Below are positions 54,927 to 63,824 of a stretch of DNA of 64,000 bases, piece after piece. The stretch comes from Bog-473 sp963781955. Its GTDB lineage: Bacteria > Actinomycetota > Acidimicrobiia > Acidimicrobiales > RAAP-2. The DNA is taken from contig CAWAHU010000001.1 of assembly GCA_963781955.1 (NCBI GenBank), positions 248,001 to 312,000 of the forward strand, read 5' to 3'. Under the pieces are notes generated by a model. That model was not told the DNA's origin, did not search any database, and was given only the letters and a program-made list of their open reading frames with translations. The translations under genes were made by a program, and so were the position numbers. Every line of letters starts with the position of its first letter. Position 1 is the first letter of the stretch.

Positions 54927-55502
54927 GGCCACCCCTTCCTGCCTGGGGCCAGGGTCCTGAACCCAACACCCTCGGCCCGCCGTACTCACTTCTATGAAGG
55001 ACTGATCGCCCCGCAGCGTGAAGAGGCGAAGGTCCCGGAGATGTAGGTCACTCCTCGCTGCCGGAGCGGGGCAACGGCAACGGGACCAGTCGCCGCCCGC
55101 CTGGGTCCCCCGGGTTTCCCGGGTGGCGCCGGCCGCCCGTGCCCGTTGGGCCCTCCCGCCTGGGTCCCTCGTCCCGCCCGCGGCGTTTCCGTTCCGGCTC
55201 GGGCTCTGGGCCTCGTCTCGCCCACTTGACGCGAGTGGGCGTGTGGACCCCAATATCTCCTGTACCCCAGCCGAGACTCAGGGAATAGGTGATGGGGCCG
55301 CCCGAAACGTCCCTCCTGCCACGGTTCGCGCCTTGAGTCCCCATACCCACGCTCCACTCACCGGGAACCGGTGGGAAGGCCTAGGCGTTGGGCGGACTCC
55401 CAAGAGGGCACGGGTGGGCCACGGTATGGACGCCGGTCGGCGGGTGGTGCCACCGCTGCGAGTCGTTTGAATAGGGCTCAGGACCTCGGCTCAAGCCAAG
55501 GA
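54927..55502. other. 576-bp stretch without an intact gene
   Basis: GC-rich and repetitive on both strands. Contents seen: a hairpin with 8-bp arms CGCCCACT (55219-55226) and AGTGGGCG (55234-55241); Gly/Pro-coding runs on the minus strand at about 55080-55190 that look collagen-like but have no start; and a protein-tail remnant at 55409-55474. The remainder is unexplained. Confidence 0.5.
55409..55474 (+). pseudogene. Remnant of a Trp/His-rich protein tail similar to the DUF11 protein's C-terminus
   Basis: The frame reads HGWATVWTPVGGWCHRCESF, one further Glu codon and a stop. It matches the final residues of the secreted protein at 39405-42146 (HGWAATWTPAGVWCHHGESF) at about 14 of 21 positions, including all four Trp/Pro anchors and the Cys-His pair, and the stop is in the same place. 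The frame has a stop 25 bases upstream (55382-55384) and no start, so only the tail is left. Confidence 0.6.
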
Positions 55503-57542
55503 TCAGCTCGAGCCGAGGAAAGGCACGTCGAAGGCAAACACGCCCCCGTCCGCCGCCACCATCCAGTAGCCGGAGCGGTCGCCGGTCGCCGCCATGCCGA
55601 CGACCGGCGCGTTGAGCTGCACGGCCCCCAAGGAGCCGTGGAAGGCGGCGTCGCCGTAGGAGAAGACCCCGCCGTCCGCGGCCACCAGCCAGTACCCGCC
55701 ACCGGCCGTGGCTGCCATGCCGACGACCGGCGCGTTGAGGCGGAGTCCCCCCATGGAGCCGTCGAAGCGAGCGTCGCCGTAGGAGAAGACCCCGCCGTCG
55801 GCGGCCACCAGCCAGTAGCCCCTGCCGTCAGGGTCCGGCGCCATCCCCACCATCGGCTGGTTGAGGCGGACTGAACCGGCAGAGCCGGAAAACCCGGCGT
55901 CGCCGAATGAGAAGACCCCGCCGTCGGCCGCCACCAGCCAGTACCCGCCGCCATCGGGTGTGGCCGCCATGCCGACGACCGGCGCGTTGAGGCGGAGTCC
56001 CCCCACGGAGCCGTGGAAGGCGGCGTCGCCGAAGGAGAAGACCCCGCCGTCGGCCGCCACCAGCCAGTACCCCTTCCCATCGGCAGTGGAGGCCATACCG
56101 ACCACGGGGGCGGCCAGCGGGTAGCCGGACAACGCTCCGAAGAGCCGGGCGGTGCCGTGTGCCGTCACGTCCCCGCCCAGGTCGGTCAGCCAGTTGCCGT
56201 CCCCGCCCGCCGAGGTGGCGGCCATGCCTACGACGAAAGTCGCCAGGGTGTCCATGTTGGGACTCGGAACCATGGTCCAGACCGATCCGTTCCACGTTTC
56301 GATCAGTGTCTGTGTGACCGGCTCCGAGATCCGGTGGAAGGAACCCACGGCCGTGCACGAGGTCGGCGCGGTGCACGACACGCTCGACAACCCCGCGCCG
56401 AGGCTCGGTGGCGTGTAGCTCGGCGACGACGTCCAGGTGGCCCCGTCCCAGGAGGCGGCGAGTGCGTAGGAGAGGCTCGACCACGTAGCTGCACCGCTGC
56501 CGACGGCCATGCAGTTCGACCCGCCGCCACAGGACACGCCGGACAGGCTGTCGACCGCCCCGGAGCTGGGGCTGGGCACCGCCGACCAGGTCGCGCCGTT
56601 CCACGTCGCGGCCGACGTGCTGTTGTTCGTGCTCCCGTTCCCCTGCGTGCTGCCCACGGCGACACAGTCGTTCGCCGCGGGGCAGGACACGGAGTCGAAC
56701 GACTCGGAGGCAGCGCCGCCGGTCGCGCCCGGCGTCTGGGTCAGCGTCCAAGTCGATCCGTTCCACGTCTCGGCCAGCGTGCCCACCCCGGCGCGGCCGA
56801 CAGCGAGGCAGTTGGCCGCGCCCGAGCACGAGACGGCAAAGAGTGCGTTCGCCGAGATATCGGGGCTCACGGCGGGGAGCAGCGACCAGCTCGACCCGTC
56901 CCACCATTCCGCAAGTGCCTGGCTCGGTTGACCGTCCGACGAGGAACCCACCGCCATGCACGCGTCAGGGCCCGCGGACGACACGCCGTACAAGAACGTG
57001 TAGGCACCGGGCCCGTCGACGATGGGGGCGATCGACCAGCTGCTCCCGTTCCAGGTCTCCTCCACGGCGTTGGACCGCCCCTTGGTGTAGTCGTAGCCGA
57101 CGGCGACGCAGGAGTCCGCACTGGTGCAGGACACGCCCTGCAGGGATCCGACCGTGGGGGTTGGTGCGACGGACCAGTTCGACCCGTCCCAGGACTCCAC
57201 GAGAGGTGCCTCGATCGAACCGAACGCGACGCTCCCGACGGCGACGCACCAATCGGACCCGGTGCAGCTGACCCCGCTCAACTGGTTCGAGAGGCTGCCG
57301 CTGCCGGTCGTCGCGCGAGGCACCTCGTGAGCCGACGGTACGGAGGGCACCAGCGGGAGGGTTGTGTCGCCGGCCGCCGCGGCGATCGCCACCGTTGACA
57401 GCATGAAGACCACGGCCGTGCCGATGGCGATCAGCACCTCGGACCAGATCGTTCCGTTCCGGTACGCCCGGACCATTCCCGCACTGTCCGCCCGCCGGTC
57501 CGCCGCTCCTAGGGCCGAAAGCCCCAGATCGGTCCCGTTCAC
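55503..57542 (-). CDS. Secreted double-propeller repeat protein
   Basis: Up to 679 residues; the GTG at 57542 falls immediately after an AAAAGGA sequence, so the ATG at 57476 (657 residues) may be the true start. A hydrophobic segment (SEVLIAIGTAVVFMLSTVAIAAAA) serves as signal or anchor. The first half has six to seven units of about 50 residues with SGVSCxxxDxCVAVG and a WDGSxWS or WNGSxW strand, disulfide-bonded. The second half has five to six units with GYWLVAADGGVFSFGDA, the same repeat type as the CHAP protein at 18489. There is no catalytic domain at the C-terminus. Probably extracellular or cell-wall associated. Confidence 0.82.
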   Translation of the reverse strand: MNGTDLGLSALGAADRRADSAGMVRAYRNGTIWSEVLIAIGTAVVFMLSTVAIAAAAGDTTLPLVPSVPSAHEVPRATTGSGSLSNQLSGVSCTGSDWCVAVGSVAFGSIEAPLVESWDGSNWSVAPTPTVGSLQGVSCTSADSCVAVGYDYTKGRSNAVEETWNGSSWSIAPIVDGPGAYTFLYGVSSAGPDACMAVGSSSDGQPSQALAEWWDGSSWSLLPAVSPDISANALFAVSCSGAANCLAVGRAGVGTLAETWNGSTWTLTQTPGATGGAASESFDSVSCPAANDCVAVGSTQGNGSTNNSTSAATWNGATWSAVPSPSSGAVDSLSGVSCGGGSNCMAVGSGAATWSSLSYALAASWDGATWTSSPSYTPPSLGAGLSSVSCTAPTSCTAVGSFHRISEPVTQTLIETWNGSVWTMVPSPNMDTLATFVVGMAATSAGGDGNWLTDLGGDVTAHGTARLFGALSGYPLAAPVVGMASTADGKGYWLVAADGGVFSFGDAAFHGSVGGLRLNAPVVGMAATPDGGGYWLVAADGGVFSFGDAGFSGSAGSVRLNQPMVGMAPDPDGRGYWLVAADGGVFSYGDARFDGSMGGLRLNAPVVGMAATAGGGYWLVAADGGVFSYGDAAFHGSLGAVQLNAPVVGMAATGDRSGYWMVAADGGVFAFDVPFLGSS

Positions 57543-57626
57543 TCCTTTTGACCCTGTCGGTGATGAACGTCTCGATCAGCGGCGACACAACGAACAGTGC
57601 GGGCCAACGCCCACGAGGAGGACTCA

Positions 57627-57842
57627 TTGAGACCTGACGATGAGGACCCAGTCGGTACCACGTCGAAGGCCGGCATCCCGACCACCAGGCACGGCTCGGG
57701 CGAGCTGGAGAAGCAACTCCACAGTCCCGAGCGTGTCACGATGCTCAGCGACGGGGTGCGCCTGGCCCGCTCCGTCGTCTTCGACGAGCCCACCGAGGAG
57801 TTCCGGCACGTGCCCGTCCGCTTCGTTCGTCACCGTCGGTGA
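57627..57842 (+). CDS. Small hypothetical protein (uncertain)
   Basis: A 71-residue frame beginning at a TTG with GAGGAGG five bases upstream. The product is acidic at the start (RPDDEDPVG) and has no recognised domain. It diverges from the propeller-repeat gene and runs into an IS481-like remnant, whose frame starts at 57826. The good ribosome-binding site is the only reason to list it; it may be a fragment. Confidence 0.3.
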   Translation: MRPDDEDPVGTTSKAGIPTTRHGSGELEKQLHSPERVTMLSDGVRLARSVVFDEPTEEFRHVPVRFVRHRR

Positions 57843-58054
57843 TCGCCGGCTCCGCTTCGACCGGGTGGACAAGTCTGGCAGGGTCACCTTGCGCCGCCGC
57901 GGGCGTCTGCACCACATCGGTGTGGGCAATGCCTATGCCCTGGCGGGTCGCCTTGCTCATCGACGACCTCGACATCGTGATCGTCGCCCTCGACGGCTCG
58001 CCCCTGCGCCGCCTGGTCTTGGACCCGACCCGCGACTACCAGCGAATTCCCTGA
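57826..58054 (+). pseudogene. IS481-type transposase C-terminal remnant, frameshifted
   Basis: Frame +1 from 57826 reads FVTVGDRRLRFDRVDKSGRV and then TLRRRGRLHHIGVGNAYAL; near 57945 another frame takes over with RVALLIDDLDIVIV and ends LVLDPTRDYQRIP and a stop. Together these are the end of the IS481-type transposases common in actinobacteria (pattern: VxxxGxVxLRxxGRLHHIGVGRA ... LxLDPTRDYQ). The catalytic core is missing. The remainder of the gap up to 58430 contains only two 15-bp direct repeats AGCCGGCCACGCAGG (58361-58375, 58382-58396). Confidence 0.65.
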
Positions 58055-58430
58055 TGACATCGGTCTACGATGTCTTGCGACATCACAGGGGATAAGGGCT
58101 ATGGCCGCGGAAGTGCCGCACCTACCCTCTCGGCCGCCGCCACCCGGATCCGGGGAGCGGTAGCAGCCAGGACCAGAAGTGGCGGGGTCCCTCGGGCCCC
58201 CCTTCGACGTAGTCGAGCTGACCGTTGGGGGGCGCCCCGTACGAATCCTCTTTGAATCAAGACCCCGATTTGGAGGCCTTCAAGGCGCGATGAATGGAGC
58301 CGTCGCCGGAAGGCACGACTGCGTAGGCTCTTGATGGGTCCGGGAGTGACTTCGCCGAAGAGCCGGCCACGCAGGGTGCAGAGCCGGCCACGCAGGCTAT
58401 GAGTCGTTCCCTGGTGTCCTCCCGGACCTC

Positions 58431-59450
58431 CTAGCCGGCGTCGAGAACCAGCTGGCGGTAGACGGCGTTGGAGACCTGACGCTTGAGCGCACGCAGTGCC
58501 TCTTTCTTGGTCTTGCCTTCGGAGACCTTGCGCTCGAAGTAGATGCGACCCTCGGTCCCGGGATTACGGATCTGGGTGACGGCGATCATGTGGAGCGCGT
58601 GGTTGACCTTGCGATCGCCCCGCTGCGAAAGCCGGTGCACGATCCGCCCACCAGAGGATCGCTCGACCGGAGCCGTGCCGTTGTATGAGGCGTAGGCGTC
58701 TCGGTTGGCGAAGCGCCGGACGTCACCGGAGTACCCGATCACCTCGGCGGCGTGGATCGGACCGACGCCATAGACCTCGGTGAGCGAGGTTCCCGAGGCC
58801 CTCACGGCCAGTCGGATGCGCCGATGCGAGGCCTTGATCTGGTCGTCGAGGCGGCACACGTCGTCGATGAGCTCGAACACCAGGTCGAAGCGCATCTGCT
58901 GGGCCGGCGAATCGGGATGCACCTTGGCGAGGAGCGCTTCGGCGTCAGAAACGTACATTTCCTTGGCTATTCCGCCCGGAGAGAGCTCGGCGAAGAGCGA
59001 GTGCAGACGGCAGATCACCCGGGCCCGTTGTCGCCCGAGGTCACTGTTGCGCTTGGAGAGCAGCCGCAGGACCTCGCCGTGATCAGCCGGCTCAACCGAG
59101 CGCAGCGCCGGGGCCCGCAGAGCGGCAATGGCGATCGAGTGGGCATCGTTGGGGTCGTTCTTCTTGGAGCGCCCCGTGGCCAACACCCGGATCCTCGACG
59201 CCAAGGTGGCCGGGACGTCGAGCACCTCTTCGCCTTGGGCGACGAGCTGTTGGGCCAATAGGTAGCCCATCCCACCCACCGACTCGATGGCCCACGTTCG
59301 CTTCTCGAAGGGCTCGGCCCAGGCCAAGAGCTGTTCGACCTGACGGCTCGTCGCCCGCACCTTGACCGCTGCGATCTGGTCCTCGTCCCGGCCAATCGCC
59401 ACCGTTGTGTGCGACGCCTTGTGAGGGTCGATCCCGATCATCACCTTCAT
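58431..59450 (-). mobile_element. IS110-family transposase (intact)
   Basis: 339 residues from an ATG at 59450 (ribosome-binding site GGAGG 7 bases upstream). The N-terminal DEDD_Tnp_IS110 domain begins IGIDPHKASHTTVAIG; the first acidic residue is in this block and others in KNDPNDAHSIAIA. The C-terminal Transposase_20 domain has VYGVGPIHAAEVIGYSGDV and GTAPVERSSGGR with the serine of the family. IS110 elements move by a Holliday-junction-resolvase-like enzyme, often with a non-coding bridge RNA, and have no terminal inverted repeats, so the ends of this copy cannot be placed. The gene appears complete. Confidence 0.92.
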
Positions 59451-59771
59451 CTCTGCCTCCTTGGTCGTGGGAAACCACGGGGGCACTCCTGCTTTGCGGA
59501 CTGTCGGTGCTCGATCCTCTTTTGAGCCACTCCGTGGCGAAGTCCGAGCGGGAGGCTCTTCGTACGTAAGCCAGTCGGCTGACGCCGGCGGCAGGCACTT
59601 TTGAGCCAGCCCGCAGGGACCTCTAAATGCTACGAATCAGCCGCAGCACCTTCCACCAGTCTCAAGCAGGCACTTCTGGGCTAGTCCCAGACCGCTTAGA
59701 TTCGTACGGGTGAGCGATGGTTCACAGACGGCGCAGGATGCAAGATCGATCTCAAATGCTGATGTCGATCC
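59451..59771. other. 321-bp non-coding flank upstream of the IS110 transposase
   Basis: No gene seen. CTTTTGAGCCA occurs at 59519-59529 and 59598-59608; the longer pattern GCAGGCACTTTTGAGCCAG recurs in altered form at 59666-59687. A small hairpin GCCAC-TCC-GTGGC is at 59526-59538. This upstream flank is where an IS110 bridge RNA could be encoded, if this element has one; that is inference. Confidence 0.4.
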
Positions 59772-61022
59772 CTATTTGGGAGAGGGTTGACCCCCGGAAG
59801 GTCCTCTGACTAGGAGTTCGAGTGAGTCAGCTGCTGCTGGTGCGCCACCTGCGTTGCGGAAGGCAGCGGCAATCCGTTCGGCACCAGCTCGAAGCCCGAG
59901 AGCCTCTTCGATCGCCGTGCGCAGTCGTGCAGTCGTGAGCTTGCGAGCTGGAAGACGGACTCCCGCCCCAGAGACCTCGACTCGCCGCGCCACCTCGGGT
60001 TGATCGCGTCCGAATGGAACGGCCACTACGGGAACACCGTGCGCTAGGGACTTTTGGGTTATGCCCATGCCGGCATGGCACACGGTGCATACAGCTCGCT
60101 CCAGCACTGCAGTGTGGGGAACGAAGGGCTCGACGTGAATGTTCGATGGAACCGTAGCAGTGGAGAGCTTGACGTCCCCAGTGGTGAGGACGACGTCAAA
60201 CCGCTGGTCGGCGAGGGCCTCACATGCGACTTCGGCGAGCCTCACGTCGTTCTGGAAGGCGGTGGAGCAGGTCACGAGCACCACAGGACGGTGCAGGTTC
60301 CCGAGCCATGGCGGTGACTCCACTGTCGGCTCCCAGAACCCCGGTCCGACGAGGCTGACCTTTTGTGGCCAGTCTCGCCGGGGATACTCAAACGGTTCTG
60401 AGGTGAAGGCGAGTATGAGCGACGCCGCGAGGTAGAAGTCTTCGACCGTGTGGAGTGGCGGTAGATGCAGATCAGCACGCACCGGGTTGACGTGATGGGC
60501 TATGACTCGACCGAGAGTGCCGAGGGTGAGCGGCGCGGCCAATCGGTCCCGGAGTTGTCCTATGGCATCGTGACGTGGAGTAAGACCGAGACCGAACGGG
60601 GGCGCGTCGGCAGAAGGAATGGGCACCGGTGATGGGACCGAGAACGCCCAGGGAAGTCCCGAGGCTTCAGCGGCAGCAGCTGCCCCCCAGGATGTCTCAT
60701 CGAGGATGACAACGTCAGGGTGGTGCGTGCTAATCGCGTCATCTAGGTCGATTCGCTGTGGCTGTGCTCTACGTCCGAACTGGTTCAAGGCGGCGATGAG
60801 CGCGCCGAAGCGGGTTCGGGCTTGCCAGTCTTTTGGCTCAAAGCCGGCCAGTTCTGGGGATAGGACATCTGACTCAATGTCGATCGACTTGAGAAGCTGC
60901 GATTGAATGACCCCTGTTCGCACGGTGACGTGATGGCCGCGGCGAGCGAGCTCCTGCAGCGTCGGTATGAGCGGGTACAGGCGGCCGGCTACGGGCTCGA
61001 TGTATGCGAGGAACCTGGCCAT
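59772..61022 (-). CDS. MGT-type (GT1) glycosyltransferase
   Basis: 416 residues. The N-terminal domain starts FLAYIEPVAGRLYPLIPTLQELARRGHHVTV, typical of macrolide glycosyltransferases with the acceptor-binding site. The C-terminal nucleotide-sugar domain has the MGT pattern CHAGMGITQKSLAHGVPVVAVPFGRDQPEVARRVEVSG, in shorter parts. It transfers a sugar from a UDP- or dTDP-donor to a small molecule such as a macrolide, flavonoid or sterol. It is the last gene of a unit with the flavodoxin-fold reductase, and its GC content is visibly lower than that of the left half, in line with acquisition. Confidence 0.88.
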   Translation of the reverse strand: MARFLAYIEPVAGRLYPLIPTLQELARRGHHVTVRTGVIQSQLLKSIDIESDVLSPELAGFEPKDWQARTRFGALIAALNQFGRRAQPQRIDLDDAISTHHPDVVILDETSWGAAAAAEASGLPWAFSVPSPVPIPSADAPPFGLGLTPRHDAIGQLRDRLAAPLTLGTLGRVIAHHVNPVRADLHLPPLHTVEDFYLAASLILAFTSEPFEYPRRDWPQKVSLVGPGFWEPTVESPPWLGNLHRPVVLVTCSTAFQNDVRLAEVACEALADQRFDVVLTTGDVKLSTATVPSNIHVEPFVPHTAVLERAVCTVCHAGMGITQKSLAHGVPVVAVPFGRDQPEVARRVEVSGAGVRLPARKLTTARLRTAIEEALGLRAGAERIAAAFRNAGGAPAAADSLELLVRGPSGGQPSPK

Positions 61023-61055
61023 GGTCAGCTCAAACCACTTCTCTCAGCAGGGCGA

Positions 61056-61856
61056 TTACGCGGCAGGTGGCGTCGCCGCAGGTGGTGTGGACTCCGCCGT
61101 ACGGTCCGCTGCCGGGAGCGCAAACTCCCGTCCCAGTTCGTAGGCCTGCTGGAAATAGCGCTGCACCAGCTCGGGTGTCGCCGAGGTGGCCGCATAGAAG
61201 TAGACGTGCTCGACATCCTCGATGCCGGGGTAGCGAAAGCCCCACTCGTCCATGACCTTGCCGATCGCGTCCCGGATGCCGTCGTCGTACGCGGCCTTGT
61301 TGAAGATGGTGGAGGTCATGATCAGCGCCCGCTTGTGGTGAAGGAGCGGGATGCGACCGTTGACGTCGCCGTGCCAGCCCGCCGAGGTGAGGCCGAAGGC
61401 GAAGTCGTAGCACCAAACTCTGTCGATCCATCCCTTGAGCATGGCGGGGAAGCTGCAGAAGTGGATGGGTGCGATGAAGGCCAGGCCATCGGCCCACTTG
61501 ATCTTCTCATGCATGGCGAGCACGTCCTTGGGCATCCGGGTCCGCAACATGCCGCAGATCTCCGCCTGCGACTTCCCTCGTATCGCCCGGTTGACCAGCC
61601 AACGCTGGAGCGGGTTCCGGCAGGTGCGCAGCACCTGCCCGCGCACATCGTGAAGATCCGCGATGTCCTCCGGCATGTTGCCGTTGGTCCAGCTGGGTGT
61701 ATCCCGGTCACGCAGCACCGGATCGAAATTCATGGCGTATAGGTCGAGGACCTGGCTCTCGTGCCCGGCATCCGCAAGGCCAGCCGTGAATCGGTCCAAT
61801 ACGCCGTGACAGAACGAACGTGGGTTGTTGTGTGCGTACACGGTGAGCACCCTCAT
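61056..61856 (-). CDS. NAD(P)H-quinone oxidoreductase-like protein (flavodoxin_2 fold)
   Basis: 266 residues from an ATG at 61856. VLTVYAHNNPRSFCHGVLDRF is the FMN/FAD-phosphate loop of the NQO1/MdaB type, and PIHFCSFPAMLKGWIDRVWCYDFAF the flavin-contact helix and strand. The C-terminus is Ala/Pro-rich. Such enzymes reduce quinones or other electrophiles by two electrons. The gene follows a small membrane protein gene by 64 bp and precedes the glycosyltransferase gene by 33 bp. It is a reasonable partner for modification of a small aromatic or quinone molecule, by inference. Confidence 0.85.
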   Translation of the reverse strand: MRVLTVYAHNNPRSFCHGVLDRFTAGLADAGHESQVLDLYAMNFDPVLRDRDTPSWTNGNMPEDIADLHDVRGQVLRTCRNPLQRWLVNRAIRGKSQAEICGMLRTRMPKDVLAMHEKIKWADGLAFIAPIHFCSFPAMLKGWIDRVWCYDFAFGLTSAGWHGDVNGRIPLLHHKRALIMTSTIFNKAAYDDGIRDAIGKVMDEWGFRYPGIEDVEHVYFYAATSATPELVQRYFQQAYELGREFALPAADRTAESTPPAATPPAA

Positions 61857-61920
61857 CTCCACTCCCTTCCGCTGTAACCAGTCCGGAGATCCGAACGCTT
61901 TGACCCCAACTGACCCGGGT

Positions 61921-62160
61921 TCAAGTGCTGGCAGAAGGTGGGCTCTTCGAGCGGGAACGGTCGGGATCGAGAAGTTCGAGGATCCGGTCAGTGTTCTCAC
62001 GGATGGTGGTGATGTTGCGGAACATCCACTTCGGCGGAGCATTGTCCGGCATCCGATCGAACCGCTCCTCCCAGTCGATGGTCGACATCTTCTGGGCGAG
62101 GCGTTGGGCAAGGACACCCAGCCCGACGAGAAGTGCCACGGCCACCAGCACTTTCTTCAT
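61921..62160 (-). CDS. Small membrane-anchored protein
   Basis: 79 residues, beginning with one helix (MKKVLVAVALLVGLGVLAQ) and followed by a soluble, charged tail (DWEERFDRMPDNAPPKW, then MFRNITTIRENTDRILELL). The layout is like short conserved actinobacterial proteins of unknown role with an N-terminal anchor. It is the first gene of the flavodoxin-fold/glycosyltransferase unit. Function unknown. Confidence 0.6.
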   Translation of the reverse strand: MKKVLVAVALLVGLGVLAQRLAQKMSTIDWEERFDRMPDNAPPKWMFRNITTIRENTDRILELLDPDRSRSKSPPSAST

Positions 62161-62284
62161 GAGCCGATCGTGACCTACCTGGGTGGCCGCGAACAGGGTC
62201 CAATGTCACGGATCAGCGTTCCCGATCACCCCAGCTTCCGATCCATGCCCTGAGGCCGCCATCCTGGGCGCCCAGGACACCTAT

Positions 62285-62787
62285 CCCCCCATCCAGCTCA
62301 GGTTCGGGGGCGGTCGAGATCAGGCCGCGCATCTGGTTGAGCGCTTGGGTCCTGCCCTTGCGAGCCGAGGCCGAGCAACGCGCAGAACCCGCATGGATTC
62401 GACGTTTCCATTCCTCGTCTTGGCCTCCCCGGCGGCATCACCAGACAGGGCGGCGCGAGCGGCGGTGATGGCGTCTTGGGGATCGGACTTTCCCTTGCGC
62501 CGGCGGCGCTGTCGATTGGGCCGGTCAACCTCGACGACGCGCACCCGCTCGGCCTGGAGGTGCCGGGTGAGCCTGGCCCCATAGGACCCAGTCCCTTCGA
62601 CGCCGACCAGCTCGACCGGGCCGAAGTCGCTCAGCCACCCCAGCAGCTTCTTGTAGCCGTCCGTCGTCGTGGCGAAACTCTCGACGCCGAGCAGGGCCCC
62701 TCGGTCGTCCAAAGCTGCGGCTACATGCACGTCGAGGTGCGTATCGACGCCGCCGGTGATGCCCCGTGGCAAAGTGGTCACTGTCAT
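62285..62787 (-). pseudogene. Truncated IS110-family transposase (different subtype), frameshifted
   Basis: The start MTVTTLPRGITGGVDTHLDVH and VEGTGSYGARLTRHLQA and KSDPQDAITAARAAL belong to the N-terminal half of an IS110 transposase with a GGVDTH-type first motif, different from the intact copy. After about residue 140 the frame breaks: the coding strand read one base over gives ARKGRTQALNQMRGLISTAP, the expected continuation. It then ends at about 62285 without the C-terminal domain. It is a dead fragment. Confidence 0.8.
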
Positions 62788-63079
62788 CCCTTCGTTGGTT
62801 TGGGTTGGGGTGACACCGCACCGAGCGGGACGACGGACAGGACAGCGAGGGGCCTGTAGAGGCAGGCTCCTATTAGGTCACTCCGTCCGACCGGCAGGTG
62901 TCGAGTGGGTGACCGGGCCAGGCCGACGGATCGTACGAAGGACAGTCCGAAAGGACGTCAGCCGGATAGTTGGAGTCAGACCTGGCCTGGGCACCCACCC
63001 ACACGCTGACCAATCCGTCCACCGAAGTGGTGGATCATTCAGCGGCCAACTCAATCCTCGCTGCCGGGACGGGGTGCAG
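62788..63079. other. 292-bp stretch between the IS110 fragment and the methyltransferase
   Basis: No gene that I can support. The part next to the IS110 start is presumably the element's upstream flank. Nothing else stands out. Confidence 0.35.
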
Positions 63080-63685
63080 CTACCTGCGTGCTCTGACTTC
63101 GATCCATCCATCGTCGTCCACGGCAGATTCGACCGACATTCCGGCGTCCTCGACCGCTCCGGTGAAATCGCTCGGGTTCCAGATCGAGAACCAGCGTCTT
63201 CCTCTGGGCATGTCATCGGCCCATCCTGTGACCCCGGCGGTCTTGACTGACATGCTGACGGGAGCACCCGCTCTCGCAACCCTTGCAAGTTCCCGTAGAG
63301 CCACTGCGGCGTCTTCGTAAGGGAGGTGGATCAACGAGGCGCACGCCCAGACGGCGTCGAAGGAAGCGGCACGTAACGGCAACGCTCGAAGATCGCCCTG
63401 GATGACCCGCCCATGGGCGCGAGCCCGATCGACGAATTCTCGATTCAGGTCAACTCCGATCCCCGTGTGGCCCTGAGCGGCGAAGCGAGCCAGGTCTCGT
63501 CCCGGGCCACAACCTGCGTCGAGCACCCTCGAGGAGGGCTCAAGGAGTGTTGCGAAGGCGGTGAACCGACCGGCGACCGCAGACGCACTGAAGGCGGCAA
63601 AGGCATCTGGGTCCTCGGAGTACGTGGCGACGCTGTCAGCAACCACATCACCGGAAATCCTGCCCGCAATCCCACTTGGGTCCAC
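63080..63685 (-). CDS. Class I SAM-dependent methyltransferase
   Basis: 201 residues. Motif I is VLDAGCGPGRDLARF at about residues 54-68, motif post I GVDLNREFVDRA with an acidic residue for the ribose of SAM, and motif III-like FDAVWACASLIHLP. The fold is that of small soluble methyltransferases acting on metabolites; the substrate is unknown. It is near the insertion-sequence zone and divergent from the partial gene at the end of the window. Confidence 0.88.
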   Translation of the reverse strand: MDPSGIAGRISGDVVADSVATYSEDPDAFAAFSASAVAGRFTAFATLLEPSSRVLDAGCGPGRDLARFAAQGHTGIGVDLNREFVDRARAHGRVIQGDLRALPLRAASFDAVWACASLIHLPYEDAAVALRELARVARAGAPVSMSVKTAGVTGWADDMPRGRRWFSIWNPSDFTGAVEDAGMSVESAVDDDGWIEVRARR

Positions 63686-63824
63686 TTACCGAAAATCTAG
63701 GAGACGCACCTCCTCCTGGGGGTGCCGCCGAACGCCGAGGTGGTGCGCCACTTTGGCACGCCGCACGCACTCAGTCACCCGAGGACAAACCCCGCGCTCA
63801 GGCCACCAGCCCTAGGCTCAGCTC

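Noticed and set aside
54992..55357. Minus-strand frame with collagen-like Gly/Pro runs upstream of the ketoacyl synthase gene
   Set aside because: No start with a ribosome-binding site, and several frames look equally plausible; typical of GC-rich non-coding DNA.
58361..58396. 15-bp direct repeats AGCCGGCCACGCAGG as IS target-site duplication
   Set aside because: Both copies are on the same side of the IS110 gene, only six bases apart, so they do not flank the element.
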